Origin: Paraburkholderia piptadeniae
Lineage (GTDB): Bacteria > Pseudomonadota > Gammaproteobacteria > Burkholderiales > Burkholderiaceae
Length of the DNA stretch: 64,000 nucleotides
NCBI RefSeq assembly: GCF_900007165.1
Contig: NZ_CYGY02000043.1
Span: 1-64,000, forward strand
Reading direction: 5' to 3'
Shown: positions 59,977 to 64,000 of the stretch, one piece after another
Layout: each line of letters opens with the position of its first letter
How positions within the stretch are numbered: the stretch's first letter is position 1
Made by a program: the position numbers and the translations under genes
The notes under the pieces: model-generated
Seen by the model: the letters and a program-made list of their open reading frames with translations, nothing else
What the model was told of the DNA's origin: nothing
Database searches by the model: none

Positions 59977-60596
59977 TTCTCACCTCTCGTTTTTTGATGA
60001 GCCGCTGCGGACGCTTTAGGCTTCTCAGGTGGCCCGTCCCACTTCAGATTCGCCGTGAGCTCGATGGCAGCGGACGAATCGGTTGCGCTTGCAGTTCGAT
60101 GCAAATCGCTGAGACTGGCGTCCTTCACGCCTCTCAAAGCGGCAAGCCGGTTCAACCACGCCGACGCCGCCGCGTGATCCGTCGACACAGCAAGCATTTC
60201 CGTATCGCGCCCACGCTGCATCAACTGCTTGACGACGACGGCTTCGGACGGCTCTCGACTCAACGCATCGAGCAGATCGAGCAAATGGACGAGCGGCTCG
60301 GAAAGCGTCGCGGCGCGCTCGTTCTGCAAGCGCTCATTGCTGGCTTCGCCTGTCAGACGCGCATGTTCGGCAAGCGGCGACGCAAGCGTCGCGAGCTTCC
60401 GGTCTAGCACCGCACGCTGTCTGTCGATGCTCGTTCGCTCGAATGCCTGCCAGCCCACCAGCATCGCAACAGCAACGCAACCGCAAAGCGCCGCCGCAGT
60501 CCATTCGACATAGCGGCGTCTGCGCGCGAGCCGTGCATCGCGCTGCCGGTGCGGCAACAGGTTGAAACCGCCTGCTTTGATTCGCACCGCCGTCAT
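59973..60596 (-). CDS. pilN: Type IV pilus inner-membrane protein PilN
   Basis: A 207-residue protein with the N-terminal FNLLPHRQ motif (residues 11-18) that docks onto PilM, one membrane helix at about 34-50 (AALCGCVAVAMLVGWQAF), and a periplasmic ferredoxin-like region with a coiled-coil lead. Four-nt ATGA overlaps couple it to pilM (upstream) and to the pilOP fusion (downstream). The Cys pair in the helix is unusual but not functional as far as can be told. Confidence 0.85.
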   Translation of the reverse strand: MTAVRIKAGGFNLLPHRQRDARLARRRRYVEWTAAALCGCVAVAMLVGWQAFERTSIDRQRAVLDRKLATLASPLAEHARLTGEASNERLQNERAATLSEPLVHLLDLLDALSREPSEAVVVKQLMQRGRDTEMLAVSTDHAAASAWLNRLAALRGVKDASLSDLHRTASATDSSAAIELTANLKWDGPPEKPKASAAAHQKTRGEK

Positions 60597-61549
60597 TGCG
60601 CGATGCCGCGCAACGCAAGCCCGAACGCGACCGCCAAAGAAGGCTCGTGCAGCAAGTCCGAAGACGGGATCGCGTTACCGCCGCTGAACGACGAACAATC
60701 GAACGGCAACACGGAGCAGCCCAGCACATCGCCGATGTCGGCGAGCGAAAAGCACACGCCTTCGAGCAAGTCGATCTCGCCTCCGACCAGCGCGCACACA
60801 TTCAGATTGTTTTCCGCGAGATCGCGTAACGCGTCGGCGATACACGAGAACTCGGGCGACGGATAGCGGATTTCCTCCGCGACCGTTTCACCGTCGATGC
60901 GCCAGCCGTAGACGCCATCGCTGCCGATCCAGATCGCGGCGTACGGCTCGTTCAGTTCGAGTTCGAATGTCGCGGCATGACGCAGCGCGCGCAGCGCCGC
61001 GTGCGGCTCCACGTCGACGGTCGTCAGCGTGATGTCCGCCATCGCCGCGCATTCGATGCGTGCTTCGAGATGCTCGCGCGCCGTCGCCGCAACCGCAATT
61101 TCACCGAGGCGCGGCGGCGTGTCCTCGACATACCAGTCGACAGCCAATGCATGACGCTCGATGCCCGCGATCCGCTCGGCTTCCATCATCACGATGGGCT
61201 CCACGGCCGCCCGCCGATGCTGGCCGTTCACGTGGCCGGCAGGCAGATGCGCGGTGAACGTCGCGGAGCCGGGAATCGCCATCGCGCAGCGCAACGCCTG
61301 TGACGTGCAATGCTGCGGCACATGCCCGAACACCGCGGCGAGCGTGCGCGCCACCGCCTGCCGGTCGACGATCTCCAGGCCCGCCATCGCGCCCGGCGCA
61401 AGCGGCTCCGACGCCATGCACTCGATGCGCACCGGCCCGCCCTTTCGCCCGCTGCAACTCAGCACCACGATCCTGACCACATGCGCACCCACATCGATGC
61501 CGACTGCGTGCCGCCGCATCGTCATCCGTAACGAGTCTTTCAACGTCAT
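60593..61549 (-). CDS. pilM: Type IV pilus actin-like protein PilM
   Basis: A 318-residue cytoplasmic actin-fold ATP-binding protein. Visible motifs are VGIDVGAHVVRIVVLS (phosphate loop, residues 14-30), an acidic adenosine loop region and SLAVAFGLALRG near the C-terminus. It is slightly shorter than the roughly 350 residues usual for PilM. ATG 61549 is preceded by GAGGGGGAAGG; a GTG at 61567 is the alternative. It starts the pilMN-OP-Q cluster and is divergent from mrcA. Confidence 0.85.
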   Translation of the reverse strand: MTLKDSLRMTMRRHAVGIDVGAHVVRIVVLSCSGRKGGPVRIECMASEPLAPGAMAGLEIVDRQAVARTLAAVFGHVPQHCTSQALRCAMAIPGSATFTAHLPAGHVNGQHRRAAVEPIVMMEAERIAGIERHALAVDWYVEDTPPRLGEIAVAATAREHLEARIECAAMADITLTTVDVEPHAALRALRHAATFELELNEPYAAIWIGSDGVYGWRIDGETVAEEIRYPSPEFSCIADALRDLAENNLNVCALVGGEIDLLEGVCFSLADIGDVLGCSVLPFDCSSFSGGNAIPSSDLLHEPSLAVAFGLALRGIAQ

Positions 61550-61770
61550 ACCTTCCCCCTCGGACACAAACCAACTCTGAAGGCCCGCGTCATTCGAACG
61601 ACACGAGCAACGGGAAGGATTCTGCGCAGCACGGCACGCCAGCGAAATTCGGCCGAATGGCTAATGGTCCGGCGAGCAATATCCAGCGACAATCAAACGA
61701 ACTACAGTGTTCTCATAGTCGTGCGGTTGCGGCGGCCGTAAGCACGCCGAAAGCTGTCAGGTCGGGCGGC

Positions 61771-61776
61771 TATAAT
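61771..61776 (+). promoter_or_regulatory. -10 element of mrcA
   Basis: A perfect TATAAT (61771-61776) 25 bp before the mrcA ATG. The -35 region at 17 bp is poor (around GAAAGC), so activation or an extended element may be needed. The 252-bp gap to pilM also holds the pil promoter. Confidence 0.5.
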
Positions 61777-61801
61777 CGCGGGACCGTTTTTTGGTGTTCA
61801 T

Positions 61802-64000
61802 ATGCAATCCACGACTCCTACGTCTCCGGCACCGCCGAAGCGCAAACGTCCTCTCTGGCTCAAGATCATCCTCGGGTTTGTCGGGCTGATCTTCGCCGGC
61901 ATCGTCTGTGTCATGCTCGTGCTGGGCTATGCGCTGGTCGTCGCGACGCCCAATCTCCCGTCGCTCGACGCGCTCACCGACTATCGCCCGAAAGTGCCGC
62001 TGCGCATCTACACCGCCGATCACGTGCTGATCGGCGAGTTCGGCGAGGAGCGGCGCGACATCGTGCACTTCCGCGACGTGCCGGACAATCTCAAGAAAGC
62101 CGTGCTCGCGATCGAGGACGCCCGCTTCTACGATCACGGCGGCGTCGACCTGACGGGCATCGCGCGCGCCGGCATTGTCGCGCTCACGAACGGCCACGCG
62201 ACGCAGGGCGCGAGCACGATCACGATGCAGGTCGCGCGCAACTTCTTCCTTTCCAGCGAGAAGACCTACACGCGCAAGGTCTACGAGATGCTGCTCGCGT
62301 ACAAGATCGAATCGAAGCTGAGCAAGGATCAGATTCTCGAGGTGTACATGAATCAGATCTATCTCGGCCAGCGCGCGTACGGTTTCGCGAGCGCCGCGCG
62401 CGTGTACTTCGGCAAGGACCTGAAAGACCTGTCGCTGGCCGAATGCGCGATGCTGGCCGGCCTGCCGAAGGCGCCGTCCGCGTACAACCCCGTCGTGAAC
62501 CCGAAGCGCGCGAAGGTGCGCCAGGAGTACATCCTTCAACGGATGCTGGAACTGGGCTACATCACGGAGAATCAGTACGAAGTCGCGAGCCAGCAGCCGC
62601 TCATCGTGAAGGGCGCGGGCAAGGAGTTCAGCGTGCACGCGGAATACGTCGCGGAAATGGTGCGGCAGATGATGTACGCGCAATACCGCGAAGAGGCGTA
62701 CACGCGCGGCCTGAACGTCGTGACGACGATCGATTCCGCTGATCAGGACGTCGCCTATCACGCGCTGCGCAAAGGTCTGATGGACTATGAGCGCCGTCAC
62801 GGCTATCGCGGGCCGGAGGCGTTCATCGATCTGCCCACGGACGCGGGAGAACGCGAGCAGGCCATCGACGACGCGCTGCTCGAACACCCCGACAACGGCG
62901 AAATCATCGCGGCCGTGGTGACGTCGGCGAATCCGAAGCAGGTGCAGGCAACGCTGATCGACGGCAATGTCGTGACGATTCAAGGCGACGGACTGCGCTA
63001 CGCGTCATTCGCGCTCAGTGCGCGCGCGCAGCCGAACCAGCGCGTGAGGCCCGGCGCGATCATCCGTATCGCCAAGAACGACGACGGCAACTGGTCGATC
63101 ACGCAACTGCCGCAGATCGAAGGCGCGTTCATTTCCGTCGTGCCGCAGGACGGCGCGATCCGCGCGCTCGTCGGCGGCTTCGACTTCAACAAGAACAAGT
63201 TCAATCACGTTACGCAGGCGTGGCGTCAGCCGGGTTCGAGCTTCAAGCCGTTCATCTACTCGGCGTCGCTGGAAAAAGGTCTCGGGCCCGCGACCGTGAT
63301 CAACGATGCGCCGCTCTTCTTCAGCGCCGCCGAAACGGGTGGTCAGGCGTGGGAGCCGAAGAACTACGGCGGCGGCTTCGACGGTCCGATGTCGATGCGC
63401 ACGGCGCTGCAGAAATCGAAGAACCTCGTGTCGATCCGCATCCTCAATCACATCGGCACGAAGTACGCGCAGCAGTACATCACGCACTTTGGCTTCGACG
63501 CGGACCGTCATCCCGCCTATCTGCCGATGGCGCTCGGCGCGGGTCTCGTCACGCCGCTGCAGATGGCAGCCGGCTACTCGGTGTTCGCGAACGGCGGGTA
63601 TCGCGTCAATCCGTATCTGATCGCGGAAGTCACCGATCAGCGAGGCGTCGTCGTCGCGCATGCGGAGCCGCTCGTCGCGGGCGGTAATGCGCCGCACGCG
63701 ATCGAGCCGCGCAACGCATACGTGATGAACAGCCTGTTGACGAGCGTCGCGCAGCGCGGCACGGGCGCGAAGTCGAACGTGCTGAAGCGCACCGACCTCG
63801 CCGGCAAGACGGGCACCACCAACGATTCGCGCGACGCATGGTTCGCCGGCTATCAGCACACGTTGTGCGCGATCGCGTGGATGGGCTACGACAACCCGCG
63901 CAGCCTGGGCGACAAGGAAACGGGCGGCGGGCTCGCGCTTCCCGTGTGGATCGACTACATGGGCCGTGCGCTGAAGGGCGTGCCCGAGTACAAGATGCCG
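61802..64000 (+). CDS. mrcA: Penicillin-binding protein 1A (3' end outside window)
   Basis: At least 733 codons of the bifunctional peptidoglycan synthase PBP1A; the gene runs off the right edge. Residues 1-16 are cytoplasmic, the membrane helix is at about 20-45 (IILGFVGLIFAG...), then the GT51 transglycosylase with IEDARFYDHGG (catalytic Glu105) and GASTITMQVARN. The transpeptidase has SSFK with Ser479 as nucleophile and KTGT at 669-672. The ATG at 61802 has only a weak ribosome site. Divergent from the pil operon, the usual arrangement. Confidence 0.95.
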   Translation, partial: MQSTTPTSPAPPKRKRPLWLKIILGFVGLIFAGIVCVMLVLGYALVVATPNLPSLDALTDYRPKVPLRIYTADHVLIGEFGEERRDIVHFRDVPDNLKKAVLAIEDARFYDHGGVDLTGIARAGIVALTNGHATQGASTITMQVARNFFLSSEKTYTRKVYEMLLAYKIESKLSKDQILEVYMNQIYLGQRAYGFASAARVYFGKDLKDLSLAECAMLAGLPKAPSAYNPVVNPKRAKVRQEYILQRMLELGYITENQYEVASQQPLIVKGAGKEFSVHAEYVAEMVRQMMYAQYREEAYTRGLNVVTTIDSADQDVAYHALRKGLMDYERRHGYRGPEAFIDLPTDAGEREQAIDDALLEHPDNGEIIAAVVTSANPKQVQATLIDGNVVTIQGDGLRYASFALSARAQPNQRVRPGAIIRIAKNDDGNWSITQLPQIEGAFISVVPQDGAIRALVGGFDFNKNKFNHVTQAWRQPGSSFKPFIYSASLEKGLGPATVINDAPLFFSAAETGGQAWEPKNYGGGFDGPMSMRTALQKSKNLVSIRILNHIGTKYAQQYITHFGFDADRHPAYLPMALGAGLVTPLQMAAGYSVFANGGYRVNPYLIAEVTDQRGVVVAHAEPLVAGGNAPHAIEPRNAYVMNSLLTSVAQRGTGAKSNVLKRTDLAGKTGTTNDSRDAWFAGYQHTLCAIAWMGYDNPRSLGDKETGGGLALPVWIDYMGRALKGVPEYKMP

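Overview
The window is a gene-dense, high-GC, housekeeping stretch that looks like the main chromosome of a Burkholderia or Paraburkholderia species (Betaproteobacteria). The assignment rests on protein sequence character and on gene order typical of Burkholderiales: petABC-sspAB-tRNA-Thr, tatABC next to a complete his operon headed by murA, mla genes with mlaA inside the operon, and pilMN(OP)Q-aroKB-dgt beside gltBD. No phage, plasmid backbone, CRISPR array or complete insertion sequence is visible. The only transposase-family gene has lost its catalytic residues.

Layout. 1-12.6 kb is accessory or peripheral: a truncated amino-acid permease, a cold-shock gene with a long structured leader, a YegD-type Hsp70, two MFS transporters (one divergent from a TetR regulator across a perfect operator palindrome), a nitroreductase, small DUF proteins, two methyltransferases and a flavoprotein. 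12.8-21.7 kb carries tRNA-Thr(UGU), sspB-sspA, cytochrome bc1 petABC, a Nif3-like protein, a DegS-like periplasmic protease, tatCBA and hinT. From 22.2 to 31.4 kb (minus strand) lies murA-hisG-hisD-hisC-hisB-marC-hisH-hisA-hisF-hisI-hisE, with several 4-nt ATGA overlaps. From 31.6 to 38.2 kb are ibaG, an ABC-2 exporter and mlaFEDACB, the lipid-asymmetry system. 38.3-41.6 kb is thiO-thiS-thiG-thiE under a TPP riboswitch at about 41.9 kb.

42.3-44.1 kb holds an SbmA/BacA-like ABC transporter with a coupled 33-codon ORF, followed by convergent thpR. 45.1-51.4 kb is gltB-gltD (glutamate synthase). 51.7-54.1 kb has a catalytically degenerate RAYT-like protein, an OmpW-family porin and a DUF883 protein. 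54.4-61.5 kb is pilM-pilN-pilOP(fused)-pilQ-aroK-aroB-dgt, and the window ends inside the divergent PBP1A gene mrcA.

The genes fall into a few functional blocks: envelope maintenance (mla, murA, mrcA, tat, DegS-like protease), respiration (petABC), amino-acid and nitrogen metabolism (his, aro, glt), thiamine synthesis and type IV pilus assembly. The most unusual items are a compact pilus operon with a PilO-PilP fusion, a RAYT homologue lacking its HUH and Tyr residues, two tandem UNCG-tetraloop hairpins (one followed by U8) in the cold-shock leader, and two T-tract-less hairpins with ATGCAC/GTGCAT ends at convergent gene junctions. I did not find a large, clearly undescribed multi-gene system.
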